From positions 16,062,801 through 16,126,800 of the forward strand of contig OZ021722.1 in the NCBI GenBank assembly GCA_963978545.1: 64,000 bases of DNA. Reading direction: 5' to 3'. This document shows, piece after piece, positions 11,435-23,788 of this stretch. Every line of letters begins with the position of its first letter. Position 1 is the first letter of the stretch. Made by a program: the position numbers and the translations under genes. This DNA is from Linyphia triangularis (lineage: Eukaryota > Arthropoda > Arachnida > Araneae > Linyphiidae). The notes beneath the pieces are model-generated. The model had not been told where the DNA came from. It searched no databases and was given only the letters and a program-made list of their open reading frames with translations.

Positions 11435-12584
11435 GCAATTTTCTCGAAAATACAATTCTACATTGAAATTACATGGCGGACTATTCAATGAATAATTGTT
11501 CAAAAATTAAAATTTTCAAAATTTGTTCCGTTTGGTGATATTGAAGCTTATATATAGGAGAATCTCCAATTCCAATTTTATAACACTCACTAAATAAGAA
11601 GTGGGTCTATAGTTGGTTCAAAATGTGCAATTTTCTCAAAAATAAAATTTCACAATTGAAAACACATGGCGGACTGTTCAATGAATTATTGTTCAAAAAG
11701 TAAAATTTTCAAAATTTTTTCCGATTGGTGATATTGAAGCTTATATATAGGAGAATCTAAAATTCCAATTTTATAACACTCACTAAATAAGAAGTGGGTC
11801 TATAGTTGGTTCAAAATGTGCAATTTTCTCAAAAATAAGATTTCGCCATTGGAAACACATGACGGACTGTTCAATGAATTATTGTTCAAGAAGTAAAATT
11901 TTCAAAATTTTTTCCGTTTTGTGATATTAAAGCTTATATATAGGAGAATCTCCAATTCCAATTTTATAACACTCACTAAATAAAAAGTGGGTCTATAGTT
12001 GGTTCAAAATGTGCAAATTTCTCAAAAATAAAATTTCCCCATTGAAAACACATGGCGGACTGTTCAATGAATTATTGTTCAAAAAGTAAAATTTTCAAAA
12101 TTTTTTCCGGTTTGTGATATCGAAGCTCATATATAGGAGAATTTCGAATTTGAATTTTATAACACTCACTAAATAAGAAGTGGGTCTAAAGTTGTTCCAA
12201 AAAGTGCGATTTTCTCAAAAATAAGATTTCGCCATTGAAAACACATGACGGACTATTCAATGAATAATTTTTCAAAAAGTAAAATTTTCAAAATTTGTTC
12301 CGGTGTGTGATATTGAAGCTTATATATAGGAGAATCTCCAATTCCAATTTTATAACACTCACTAAATAAGAAGCGGGTCTATAGTTGGTTCAAAATGTGC
12401 AATTTTCTCAAAAATAAAATTTCACAATTGAAAACACATGGCGGACTGTTCAATGAATTATTGTTCAAAAAGTAAAGTTTTCAAAATTTTTTCCGGTTTG
12501 TGATATTGAATCTCATATATAGGAGAATCTCCTATTCGAATTTTATAACACTCACTAAATAAGAAGTGGGTCTAAAGTTGGTCC
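11435..12584 (+). repeat. 193-bp satellite block, 6 monomers
   Basis: Counterpart of 4970-6119. It has two private changes: T11507 (CAAAAATTAAAA) and GTAAAGTTTT near 12478. The GAATCTC word near 12521 is shared with the six-monomer block before it, not with its own counterpart in copy 1, which hints at gene conversion between the two six-monomer blocks. Confidence 0.92.
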
Positions 12585-13288
12585 TAAAAATTGAACTTTC
12601 AAAATTTTCGTTTAAAATTTTCCCCATGTTAACAGTATGGAAAATTTCACACTTCTAAATTTTCAAAATTTTACAATCATTTTGCAACTAGGGTAACAGA
12701 AATTGTCATCCGAATCGATTTCCACATTCAAGTGGTTATTAAAATGAAATTTTACTTCTCAAAATTCGGTTATTGCCAAAAAATCTTTATATCCCTTTGA
12801 ATATACATTAAACTTGCCAATCCTTAGGCAATTTTCCAATTCTCAATTTTCGAATTTTAACCTTAATTTGTAGCCTAGGATAATAAAAGTCATCTTTCGA
12901 TTTCTTTCTGATCATCAATTTGCTCATGAAATATTATTTTAGTACACAATATCGAAGCAATGCTAAGTAAATTAAAGCCTCAAAACAGTTTCTGAGCGCT
13001 TTCGTTTCAAAATTTCAACTTCTCATAGAGCTATTCAAAAATAGTTTTTTTTGCCAAAATTTTGAAATTTGTTTGATTTTTAATATGTTTTTGAATAAAA
13101 AAACACAATTTGGAACCATTTGTTAAAAATGAAATTTTCCATTCAAATACACTCAAAACTGAAATATTTCAAGATTTTCGAAAAATTGAATTTTTTATTT
13201 TTAGAATACTTTTTTTTAATTAAAATTTGTTACAAGAATAACTATAAAACATATATCCAACTGCAATTCGCAATTTGAAAGCATTTGA
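12585..13288 (+). repeat. L block (copy L8, haplotype III), 704 bp
   Basis: Counterpart of L4. It has the private word TAATATGTTTT (about 13083) where most copies read TAATGTGTTTT; the only other L with it is L17. Confidence 0.9.
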
Positions 13289-14700
13289 GCAATTTTCTCG
13301 AAAATACAATTCTACATTGAAATTACATGGCGGACTATTCAATGAATAATTGTTCAAAAAGTAAAATTTTCAAAATTTGTTCCGTTTGGTGATATTGAAG
13401 CTTATATATAGGAGAATCTCCAATTCCAATTTTATAACACTCACTAAATAAGAAGTGGGTCTATAGTTGGTTCAAAATGTGCAATTTTCTCAAAAATAAG
13501 ATTTCGCCATTGGAAACACATGACGGACTGTTCAATGAATTATTGTTCAAAAAGTAAAATTTTCAAAATTTTTTCCGGTTTGTGATATTAAAGCTTATAT
13601 ATAGGAGAATCTCCAATTCCAATTTTATAACATTCACTAAATAAAAAGTGGGTCTATAGTTGGTTCAAAATGTGCAAATTTCTCAAAAATAAAATTTCAC
13701 CATTGAAAACACATGGCGGACTGTTCAATGAATTATTGTTCAAAAAGTAAAATTTTCAAAATTTTTTCCGGTTTGTGATATCGAAGCTCATATATAGGAG
13801 AATTTCGAATTTGAATTTTATAACACTCACTAAATAAGAAGTGGGTCTAAAGTTGTTCCAAAAAGTGCGATTTTCTCAAAAATAAGATTTCGCCATTGAA
13901 AACACATGACGGACTATTCAATGAATAACTTTTCAAAAAGTAAAATTTTCAAAATTTGTTCCGGTGTGTGATATTGAAGCTTATATATAGGAGAATCTCC
14001 AATTCCAATTTTATAACACTCACTAAATAAGAAGCGGGTCTATAGTTGGTTCAAAATGTGCAATTTTCTCAAAAATAAAATTTCACAATTGAAAACACAT
14101 GGCGGACTGTTCAATGAATTATTGTTCAAAAAGTAAAATTTTCAAAATTTTTTCCGGTTTGTGATATTGAAGCTCATATATAGGAGAATCTCCTATTCGA
14201 ATTTTATAACACTCACTAAATAAGAAGTGGGTCTAAAGTTGGTCCTAAAAATTGAACTTTCAAAATTTTCGTTTAAAATTTTCCCCATGTTAACAGTATG
14301 GAAAATTTCACACTTCTAAATTTTCAAAATTTTACAATCATTTTGCAACTAGGGTAACAGAAATTGTCATCCGAATCGATTTCCACATTCAAGTGGTTAT
14401 TAAAATGAAATTTAACTTCTCAAAATTCGGTTATTGCCAAAAAATCTTTATATCCCTTTGAATATACATTAAACTTGCCAATCCTTAGGCAATTTTCCAA
14501 TCCTCAATTTTCGAATTTTAACCTTAATTTGTAGCCTAGGATAATAAAAGTTATCTTCCGATTTCTTTCTGATCATCAATTTGCTCATGAAATATTATTT
14601 TAGTACACAAAATCGAAGCAATGCAACGTAAAATAAAGCCTCAAAACAGTTTCTGAGCGCTTCCGTTTCAAAATTTCAACTTCTCATAGAGCTATTCAAA
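12931..14700 (+). repeat. 6,465-bp higher-order repeat, partial copy 3
   Basis: The third copy follows in phase: the rest of an L block, five monomers, then most of the next L. It departs from copies 1 and 2 inside that L at about 14.70 kb, where the poly-T run is longer and the following words change (CACAATTTTT instead of CACCATTTTT, CAATTCGC instead of CAATTCCC). The array beyond belongs to another family of units, so a recombination junction lies in or near this L block. Confidence 0.8.
13289..14245 (+). repeat. 193-bp satellite block, 5 monomers
   Basis: Third copy of the five-monomer block seen at 359-1315 and 6824-7780, with the same monomer order. Confidence 0.93.
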
Positions 14701-14951
14701 AATAGTTTTTTTTTGCCAAAATTTTGAAATTTGTTTGATTTTTAATGTGTTTTTGAATAAAAAAAACACAATTTTTAACCATTTGTTAAAAATGAAATTT
14801 TCCATTCAAATACACTCAAAACTGAAATATTTCAAGATTTTCGAAAAATTGAATTTTTTATTTTTAGAATACTTTTTTTTAATTAAAATTTGGTACAAGA
14901 ATAACTATAAAACATATATCCAACTGCAATTCGCAATTTGAAAGCATTTGA
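14246..14951 (+). repeat. L block (copy L9, haplotype I), 706 bp, junction copy
   Basis: The left two thirds match L1 and L5, with a private TTTAACTTCTC word near 14411. The right end differs from those copies (longer T run at about 14.70 kb, CAATTCGC, exit CCTTTTTGAAATCACATGG). It marks the change from the 6,465-bp HOR to the next family of units. A chance 68-codon frame crosses its right end and also occurs in L11, L13 and L16; I do not regard it as a gene. Confidence 0.88.
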
Positions 14952-16294
14952 GCAATTTTCTCGAAAATACAATTCCTTTTTGAAATCACATGGCGGACTG
15001 TTCAATGAATTATTGTTAAAAAAGTAAAATTTTCAAAATTTTTTCCGGTTTGTGATATCGAAGCTCATATATAGGAGAATCTCGAATTTGAATTTTATAA
15101 CACTCACTAAATAAGAAGTGAGTCTAAAGTTGTTCCAAAAAGTGCAATTATCTAAAAAATAAAATTTCCCCATTGAAAACACATAGCGGACTGTTCAATG
15201 AATTATTGTTCAAAAAGTAAAATTTTCAAAATTTTTTCCGGTTTGTGATATTGAAGCTCATATAGAGGAGAATCTCGAATTTGAATTTTATAACACTCAC
15301 TAAATAAGAAGAGGGTCTAAAATTGTTCCAAAAAGTGCAATTTTCTCAAAAATAAGATTTCGCCATTGGAAACACATGACGGACTATTCAATGAATAATT
15401 TTTCAAAAAGTAAAATTTTCAAAATTTGTTCCGGTGTGCGATATTGAAGCTTATATATAGGAGAATCTCCAATTCCAATTTTATAACACTCACTGAATAA
15501 GAAGCGGGTCTATAGTTGGTTCAAAATGTGCAATTTTCTCAAAAATAAAATTTCACAATTGAAAACACATGGCGGACTGTTCAATGAATTATTGTTCAAA
15601 AAGTAAAATTTTCAAAATTTGTTCCGGTGTGTGATATTGAAGCTTATATATAGGAGAATCTCCAATTCCAATTTTATAACACTCACTAAATAAGATGTGT
15701 GTCTATAGTTGGTTCAAAATGTGCAAATTTCTCAAAAATAAAATTTCCCCATTGAAAACGCATGGCGGACTGTTCAATGAATTATTGTTCAAAAAGTAAA
15801 ATTTTCAAAATTTTTTCCGGTTTGTGATATCGAAGCTCATATATAGGAGAATCTCGAATTTGAATTTTATAACACTCACTAAATAAGAAGTGGGTCTAAA
15901 GTTGTTCCAAAAAGTGCAATTTTCTCAAAAATAAAATTTCACAATTGAAAACACATGGCGGACTGTTCAATGAATTATTGTTCAAAAAGTAAAATTTTCA
16001 AAATTTGTTCCGGTGTGTGATATTGAAGCTTATATATAGGAGAATCTCCAATTCCAATTTTATAACACTCACTAAATAAGATGTGTGTCTATAGTTGGTT
16101 CAAAATGTGCAAATTTCTCAAAAATAAAATTTCCCCATTGAAAACGCATGGCGGACTGTTCAATGAATTATTGTTAAAAAAGTAAAATTTTCAAAATTTT
16201 TTCCGGTTTGTGATATTGAAGCTCATATATAGGAGAATCTCCTATTCGAATTTTATAACACTCACTAAATAAGAAGTGGGTCTAAAATTGGTCC
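14952..16294 (+). repeat. 193-bp satellite block, 7 monomers
   Basis: The length, 1,343 bp, equals 7 x 193 minus 8. It introduces sub-types not present to the left: GAAGTGAGTCTAAAG with AATTATCTAAAAAATAAAA, TCATATAGAGGAG, TAAGATGTGTGTC and GAAAACGCATGG. It ends with a CTCCTATTCG monomer. Confidence 0.93.
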
Positions 16295-17011
16295 TAAAAA
16301 TTGAACTTTCAAAATTTTCGTTTCAAATTTTCCCCATGTTAACAGAATGGAAAATTTCACACTTCTAAATTTTCAAAATTTTACAATCATTTTGCAACTA
16401 AGGTAACAGAAATTGTCATCCGAATCGATTTCCACATTCAAGTGGTTATTAAAATGAAATTTTACTTCTCAAAATTCGGTTATTGCCAAAAAAATCTTTA
16501 TATCCCTTTGAATATACATTAAACTTGCCAATCCTTAGGCAATTTTCCAATTCTCAATTTTCGAATTTTAACCTTAATTTGTAGCCTAGGATAATAAAAG
16601 TCATCTTTCGATTTCTTTCTGATCATCAATTTGCTCATGAAATATTATTTTAGTACACAATATCGAAGCAATGCTAAGTAAATTAAAGCCTCAAAACAGT
16701 TTCTGAGCGCTTTCGTTTCAAAATTTCAACTTCTCATAGAGCTATTCAAAAATAGTTTTTTTTGCCAAAATTTTGAAATTTGTTTGATTTTTAATGTGTT
16801 TTTGAATAAAAAAACACAATTTGGAACAATTTGTTAAAAATGAAATTTTCCATTCAAATACACTCAAAACTGAAATATTTCAAGATTTTCGAATTTTTGA
16901 ATTTTGAATTGAATTTTTTATTTTTAGAATACTTTTTTTTAATTAAAATTTGGTACAAGAATAACTATAAAACATATATCCAACTGCAATTCGCAATTTG
17001 AAAGCATTTGA
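16295..17011 (+). repeat. L block (copy L10, haplotype II), 717 bp
   Basis: Haplotype II markers with the 12-bp expansion, and the private word AACAGAATGG where other copies read AACAGTATGG. Its counterpart in the next large unit is L12, 8,837 bp to the right. Confidence 0.9.
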
Positions 17012-17299
17012 GCAATTTTCTCGAAAATACAATTCCTTATTGAAATCACATGGCGGACTATTCAATGAATAATTGTTCAAAAATTAAAATTTTCAAAATT
17101 TTTTCCCGTTTGTGATATTGTAACTTATATATAGGAGAATATCCAATTTCAATTTTATAACACTCACTAAATAAGAAGCGGGTCTATAGTTGGTTCAAAA
17201 TGTGCAATTTTCTCAAAAATAAAATTTCACAATTGAAAACAAATGCCGGACTGTTCAATGAATTATTGTTCAAAAAGTAAAATTTTCAAAATTTGTTCC

Positions 17300-18650
17300 G
17301 GTGTGTGATATTGAAGCTTATATATAGGAGAATCTCCAATTCCAATTTTATAACACTCACTAAATAAGAAGTGGGTCTATAGTTGGTTCAAAATGTGCAA
17401 ATTTCTCAAAAATAAAATTTCCCCATTGAAAACACACGGCGGACTGTTCAATGAATTATTGTTAAAAAAGTAAAATTTTCAAAATTTTTTCCGGTTTGTG
17501 ATATCGAAGCTCATATATAGGAGAATCTCGAATTTGAATTTTATAACACTCACTAAATAAGAAGTGAGTCTAAAGTTGTTCCAAAAAGTGCAATTATCTA
17601 AAAAATAAAATTTCCCCATTGAAAACACATGGCGGACTGTTCAATGAATTATTGTTCAAAAAGTAAAATTTTCAAAATTTTTTCCGGTTTGTGATATTGA
17701 AGCTCATATAGAGGAGAATCTCGAATTTGAATTTTATAACACTCACTAAATAAGAAGGGGGTCTAAAATTGTTCCAAAAAGTGCAATTTTCTCAAAAATA
17801 AGATTTCGCCATTGGAAACACATGACGGACTATTCAATGAATAATTTTTCAAAAAGTAAAATTTTCAAAATTTGTTCCGGTGTGTGATATTGAAGCTTAT
17901 ATATAGGAGAATCTCCAATTACAATTTTATAACACTCACTGAATAAGAAGCGGGTCTATAGTTGGTTCAAAATGTGCAATTTTCTCAAAAATAAAATTTC
18001 ACAATTGAAAACACATGGCGGACTGTTCAATGAATTATTGTTCAAAAAGTAAAATTTTCAAAATTTGTTCCGGTGTGTGATATTGAAGCTTATATATAGG
18101 AGAATCTCCAATTCCAATTTTATAACACTCACTAAATAAGATGTGTGTCTATAGTTGGTTCAAAATGTGCAAATTTCTCAAAAATAAAATTTCCCCATTG
18201 AAAACGCATGGCGGACTGTTCAATGAATTATTGTTCAAAAAGTAAAATTTTCAAAATTTTTTCCGGTTTGTGATATCGAAGCTCATATATAGGAGAATCT
18301 CGAATTTGAAATTTATAACACTCACTAAATAAGAAGTGGGTCTAAAGTTGTTCCAAAAAGTGCAATTTTCTCAAAAATAAGATTTCGCCATTGGAAACAC
18401 ATGACGGACTATTCAATGAATAATTTTTCAAAAAGTAAAATTTTCAAAATTTGTTCCGGTGTGTGATATTGAAGCTTATATATAGGAGAATCTCCAATTC
18501 CAATTTTATAACACTCACTAAATAAGAAGCGGGTCTATAGTTGGTTCAAAATGTGCAATTTTCTCAAAAATAAAATTTCACAATTGAAAACACATGGCGG
18601 ACTGTTCAATGAATTATTGTTCAAAAAGTAAAATTTTCAAAATTTGTTCC
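17300..18650 (+). repeat. 7-monomer (1,351-bp) HOR, copy 1
   Basis: Rare words recur exactly 1,351 bp (7 x 193) apart: GAAGTGAGTC at 17561 and 18912, and CCAATTACAATTTT near 17917 and 19268. The unit includes GAAGTGAGTC, TCATATAGAGG, the AATTACAATT monomer with ACTGAATAAG, GATGTGTGTC and the TTTGAAATTTATAAC monomer. Edges are approximate. Confidence 0.88.
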
Positions 18651-20001
18651 GATGTGTGATATTGAAGCTTATATATAGGAGAATCTCCAATTCCAATTTT
18701 ATAACACTCACTAAATAAGAAGTGGGTCTATAGTTGGTTCAAAATGTGCAAATTTCTCAAAAATAAAATTTCCCCATTGAAAACACACGGCGGACTGTTC
18801 AATGAATTATTGTTAAAAAAGTAAAATTTTCAAAATTTTTTCCGGTTTGTGATATCGAAGCTCATATATAGGAGAATCTCGAATTTGAATTTTATAACAC
18901 TCACTAAATAAGAAGTGAGTCTAAAGTTGTTCCAAAAAGTGCAATTATCTAAAAAATAAAATTTCCCCATTGAAAACACATGGCGGACTGTTCAATGAAT
19001 TATTGTTCAAAAAGTAAAATTTTCAAAATTTTTTCCGGTTTGTGATATTGAAGCTCATATAGAGGAGAATCTCGAATTTGAATTTTATAACACTCACTAA
19101 ATAAGAAGGGGGTCTAAAATTGTTCCAAAAAGTGCAATTTTCTCAAAAATAAGATTTCGCCATTGGAAACACATGACGGACTATTCAATGAATAATTTTT
19201 CAAAAAGTAAAATTTTCAAAATTTGTTCCGGTGTGTGATATTGAAGCTTATATATAGGAGAATCTCCAATTACAATTTTATAACACTCACTGAATAAGAA
19301 GCGGGTCTATAGTTGGTTCAAAATGTGCAATTTTCTCAAAAATAAAATTTCGCAATTGAAAACACATGGCGGACTGTTCAATGAATTATTGTTCAAAAAG
19401 TAAAATTTTCAAAATTTGTTCCGGTGTGTGATATTGAAGCTTATATATAGGAGAATCTCCAATTCCAATTTTATAACACTCACTAAATAAGATGTGTGTC
19501 TATAGTTGGTTCAAAATGTGCAAATTTCTCAAAAATAAAATTTCCCCATTGAAAACGCATGGCGGACTGTTCAATGAATTATTGTTCAAAAAGTAAAATT
19601 TTCAAAATTTTTTCCGGTTTGTGATATCGAAGCTCATATATAGGAGAATCTCGAATTTGAAATTTATAACACTCACTAAATAAGAAGTGGGTCTAAAGTT
19701 GTTCCAAAAAGTGCAATTTTCTCAAAAATAAGATTTCGCCATTGGAAACACATGACGGACTATTCAATGAATAATTTTTCAAAAAGTAAAATTTTCAAAA
19801 TTTGTTCCGGTGTGTGATATTGAAGCTTATATATAGGAGAATCTCCAATTCCAATTTTATAACACTCACTAAATAAGAAGCGGGTCTATAGTTGGTTCAA
19901 AATGTGCAATTTTCTCAAAAATAAAATTTCACAATTGAAAACACATGGCGGACTGTTCAATGAATTATTGTTCAAAAAGTAAAATTTTCAAAATTTGTTC
20001 C
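18651..20001 (+). repeat. 7-monomer (1,351-bp) HOR, copy 2
   Basis: Tandem copy of 17300-18650. The word TTCCGATGTGTG appears at its left edge and again just after its right edge (20002), as expected for unequal exchange. The homologous region at 25849-30763 has only one copy, so this duplication came after the two large units separated, or one copy was lost there. Confidence 0.88.
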
Positions 20002-20513
20002 GATGTGTGATATTGAAGCTTATATATAGGAGAATCTCCAATTCCAATTTTATAACACTCACTAAATAAGAAGTGGGTCTATACTTGGTTCAAAATGTGC
20101 AAATTTCTCAAAAATAAAATGTCCCCATTGAAAACACATGGCGGACTGTTCAATGAATTATTTTTCAAAAAGTAAAATTTTCAAAAATTTTTCCGGTTTG
20201 TGATATTGAAGCTCATATATAACAGAATCTCGAATTTGAATTTTATAACACTCACTAAATAAGAAGTGGGTCTAAAGATGTTCCAAAAAGTGCAATTTTC
20301 TCAAAAATAAGATTTCGAAATTTTAAACACATGACGGACTATTCAATGAATAATTTTTCAAAAAGTAAAATTTTCAAAATTTGTTCCGGTGTGTGATATT
20401 GAAGCTTATATATAGGAGAACCTCCAATTCCAATTTTATAACACTCACTAAATAAGAAGCGGGTCTATAGTTGGTTCAAAATGTGCAATTTTCTCAAAAG
20501 TAAAATTCCCCAC

Positions 20514-20563
20514 ATTGAATTTTTTCCCCCAAAAAGCAATTTTCACGAAAATACAATTCCCCC
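20514..20563 (+). repeat. 50-bp partial internal duplication in a monomer (representative)
   Basis: Between two successive ATTGAA words the monomer gains 50 bp containing ATTGAATTTTTTCCCCC, then AAAAAGCAATTTTCACG and an ACAATTCC word. This is a second copy of the GCAATTTTC...CATTG part of the monomer joined through a T6C5 tract. Similar enlarged monomers lie near 21.34, 28.01, 29.02, 34.34, 35.35, 38.42, 39.05, 43.77, 46.51, 47.53, 49.86, 50.87, 51.85, 53.99, 54.99, 55.98 and 62.45 kb. They explain why those blocks are not whole multiples of 193 bp. Confidence 0.85.
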
Positions 20564-23083
20564 ATTGAAAACACATGGCGAAATATTCAATGAATTATTG
20601 ATCAAAAAGTAAAATTTTCCAAACTTTTTCCCTTTTTTTATATTGAAGCTCATATATAGGAGAATCTCCAATTCAAATTTTATAACACTCACTAAATAAG
20701 AAGTGTGTCTAAAGTTGGTCCAAAAAGCAATTTTCACGAAAATAAAATTCCCTCATTGAAAACACATGGCGGACTATTCAATGAATTATTGTTCAAAAAG
20801 TAAAATTTTCAAAATTGTTCCCATTTTTTATATTGAAGCTCATACATAAGAAAATCTCCAATTCGAATTTTATAACACTCACTAAATAAGAAGTGGGTCT
20901 AAATATGGTCCAAAAAGCAATTTTCTCGAAAATACAATTCCCTCATTGAAAACACATGGCGGACTATTCAATAAATTATTGTTCAAAAAGTAAAATTTTC
21001 AAAATTTTTTCCCGTTTGTGATATTGAAGCTTATATATAGGAGAGTCTCTAATTCCAATTTTATAACACTCACTAAATCAGAAGTGGGTCTAAAGTTTGT
21101 CCAAAAAGTGCAATTTTCTCAAAAATAAAATTCCCCCATTGAAAACACATGGCGGACTATTCAATGAATTATTGTTCAAAAAGTAAAATTTTCAAAATTT
21201 TTTCAAGTTTGTGATATTGAAGATTATATATAGGAGAATCTCTAATTCCAATTTTATAACACTCACTAAATAAGAAGTGGGTCAAAAGTTGATCCTAAAA
21301 GTGCAATTTTCTCAAAAGAAAAATTCCCCCCCATTGAATTTTTTCCCCCAAAAAGCAATTTTCACGAAAATACAATTTCCTCATTGAAAACACATGGCGA
21401 ACTATTCAATGAATTATTGTTCAAAAAGAAAAAATTCAAAATTTTTTCCAGTTTGTGATATTGAAGCTTATATATAGGAGAATCTCGAATTTGAATTTTA
21501 TAACACTCACTAAATAAGAAGGGGGTCTAAAATTGTTCCAAAAAGTGCAATTTTCTAAAAAATAAAATTTCCCCATTGAAAACACATGGCGGACTGTTCA
21601 ATGAATTATTGTTCAAAAATTAAAATTTTCAAAATTTTTTCCGGTTTGTGATATTGAAGCTCATATAGAGGAGAATCTCGAATTTGAATTTTATAACACT
21701 CACTAAATAAGAAGGGGGTCTAAAATTGTTCCAAAAAGTGCAATTTTCTCAAAAATAAGATTTCGCCATTGGAAACACATGACGGACTATTCAATGAATA
21801 ATTTTTCAAAAAGTAAAATTTTCAAAATTTGTTCCGGTGTGTAATATTGAAGCTTATATATAGGAGAATCTCCAATTTCAATTTTATAACACTCACTGAA
21901 TAAGAAGCGGGTCTATAGTTGGTTCAAAATGTGCAATTTTCTCAAAAATAAAATTTCACAATTGAAAACACATGGCGGACTGTTCAATGAATTATTGTTC
22001 AAAAAGTAAAAATTTCAAAATTTGTTCCGGTGTGTGATATTGAAGCTTATATATAGGAGAATCTCCAATTCCAATTTTATAACACTCACTAAATAAGATG
22101 TGGGTCTATAGTTGGTTCAAAATGTGCAAATTTCTCAAAAATAAAATTTCCCCATTGAAAACGCATGGCGGACTGTTCAATGAATTATTGTTCAAAAAGT
22201 AAAATTTTCAAAATTTTTTCCGGTTTGTGATATCGAAGGTCATATATAGGAGAATCTCGAATTTGAATTTTATAACACTCACTAAATAAGAAGTGGGTCT
22301 AAAGTTGTTCCAAAAAGTGCAATTTTCTCAAAAATAAGATTTCGCCATTGGAAACACATGACGGACTATTCAATGAATAATTTTTCAAAAAGTAAAATTT
22401 TCAAAATTTGTTCCGTTTGGTGATATTGAAGCTTATATATAGGAGAATCTCCAATTCCAATTTTATAACACTCACTAAATAAGAAGTGGGTCTATAGTTG
22501 GTTCAAAATGTGCAATTTTCTCAAAAATAAGATTTCGCCATTGGAAACACATGACGGACTGTTCAATGAATTATTGTTCAAAAAGTAAAATTTTCAAAAT
22601 TTTTTCCGGTTTGTGATATTAAAGCTTATATATAGGAGAATCTCCAATTCCAATTTTATAACACTCACTAAATAAAAAGTGGGTCTATAGTTGGTTCAAA
22701 ATGTGCAAATTTCTCAAAAATAAAATTTCACCATTGAAAACACATGGCGGACTGTTCAATGAATTATTGTTCAAAAAGTAAAATTTTCAAAATTTTTTCC
22801 GGTTTGTGATATCGAAGCTCATATATAGGAGAATTTCGAATTTGAATTTTATAACACTCACTAAATAAGAAGTGGGTCTAAAGTTGTTCCAAAATGTGCG
22901 ATTTTCTCAAAAATAAGATTTCGCCATTGAAAACACATGACGGACTATTCAATGAATAATTTTTCAAAAAGTAAAATTTTCAAAATTTGTTCCGGTGTGT
23001 GATATTGAAGCTTATATATAGGAGAATCTCCAATTCCAATTTTATAACACTCACTAAATAAGAAGTGGGTCTAAAGTTGGTCC

Positions 23084-23788
23084 TAAAAATTGAACTTTCA
23101 AAATTTTCGTTTAAAATTTTCCCCATGTTAACATTATGGAAAATTTCACACTTCTAAATTTTCAAAATTTTACAATCATTTTGCAACTAGGGTAACAGAA
23201 ATTGTCATCCGAATCGATTTCCACATTCAAGTGGTTATTAAAATGAAATTTTACTTCTCAAAATTCGGTTATTGCCAAAAAATCTTTATATCCCTTTGAA
23301 TATACATTAAACTTGCCAATCCTTAGGCAATTTTCCAATCCTCAATTTTCGAATTTTAACCTTAATTTGTAGCCTAGGATAATAAAAGTTATCTTCCGAT
23401 TTCTTTCTGATCATCAATTTGCTCATGAAATATTATTTTAGTACACAAAATCGAAGCAATGCAACGTAAAATAAAGCCTCAAAACAGTTTCTGAGCGCTT
23501 CCGTTTCAAAATTCCAACTTCTCATAGAGCTATTCAAAAATAGTTTTTTTTGCCAAAATTTTGAAATTTGTTTGATTTTTAATGTGTTTTTGAATAAAAA
23601 AAACACAATTTGGAACCATTTGTTAAAAATGAAATTTTCCATTCAAATACACTCAAAACTGAAATATTTCAAGATTTTCGAAAAATTGAATTTTTTATTT
23701 TTAGAATACTTATTTTTAATTAAAATTTGGTACAAGAATAACTATAAAACATATATCCAACTGCAATTCGCAATTTGAAAGCATTTGA
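23084..23788 (+). repeat. L block (copy L11, haplotype I), 705 bp
   Basis: Haplotype I markers. It shares with L13 the word AAATTCCAACTTC (others AAATTTCAACTTC) and shares ACTTATTTTTAAT with L13 and L16. It has a private AACATTATGG. Short chance frames occur on both strands across its middle; they exist only because of these two substitutions. Confidence 0.9.

Larger units (their letters stand above)
6466..12930 (+). repeat. 6,465-bp higher-order repeat (HOR), copy 2
   Basis: Second head-to-tail copy of the unit at 1-6465, with the same 5-2-6-6 monomer grouping and the same L haplotype order. By eye only a few substitutions separate the copies: C1331 against T7796, G5042 against T11507, an A-to-G change in GTAAAATTTT near 12478 (near 6013 in copy 1), and GAAGCTC against GAATCTC near 12521. 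Copies this alike indicate recent duplication, so the true copy number in the genome may differ from the assembled number. Confidence 0.93.
17012..23083 (+). repeat. 193-bp satellite block, about 31 monomers
   Basis: A 6.07-kb monomer run without L. It contains a 7-monomer tandem duplication (17300-20001) and two monomers enlarged by about 50 bp (T6C5 tracts at 20520 and 21339). From about 22.40 kb the monomers switch to the sub-types seen after haplotype III L blocks in the 6,465-bp HOR (TTTGTTCCGTTTGG). The last monomer before L11 is a CTCCAATTCC type, not the usual CTCCTATTCG. Confidence 0.93.

Noticed and set aside
20543..20737. A minus-strand frame of 64-103 codons (beginning MKIAFWTNF) that recurs at many sites, including 28029, 34358, 38443, 49875, 50937, 54002 and 55064
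   Set aside because: It lies within one satellite monomer sub-type and repeats because the monomer repeats. 193 is 3 x 64 + 1, so the frame shifts at every monomer. Longer versions come from chance deletions, and composition is that of the AT-rich satellite.
23433..23642. A 69-codon minus-strand frame in L11 and L13
   Set aside because: It exists only in the two copies that share the AAATTCCAACTTC change and is interrupted in all other L blocks.
23572..23778. A 68-codon plus-strand frame in the right half of haplotype I L blocks (also 14735, 31252, 40312)
   Set aside because: It is rich in Lys, Asn, Phe and Ile as expected for random AT-rich DNA, is opened or closed by the poly-A length (7 or 8 As), and is absent from haplotypes II and III.
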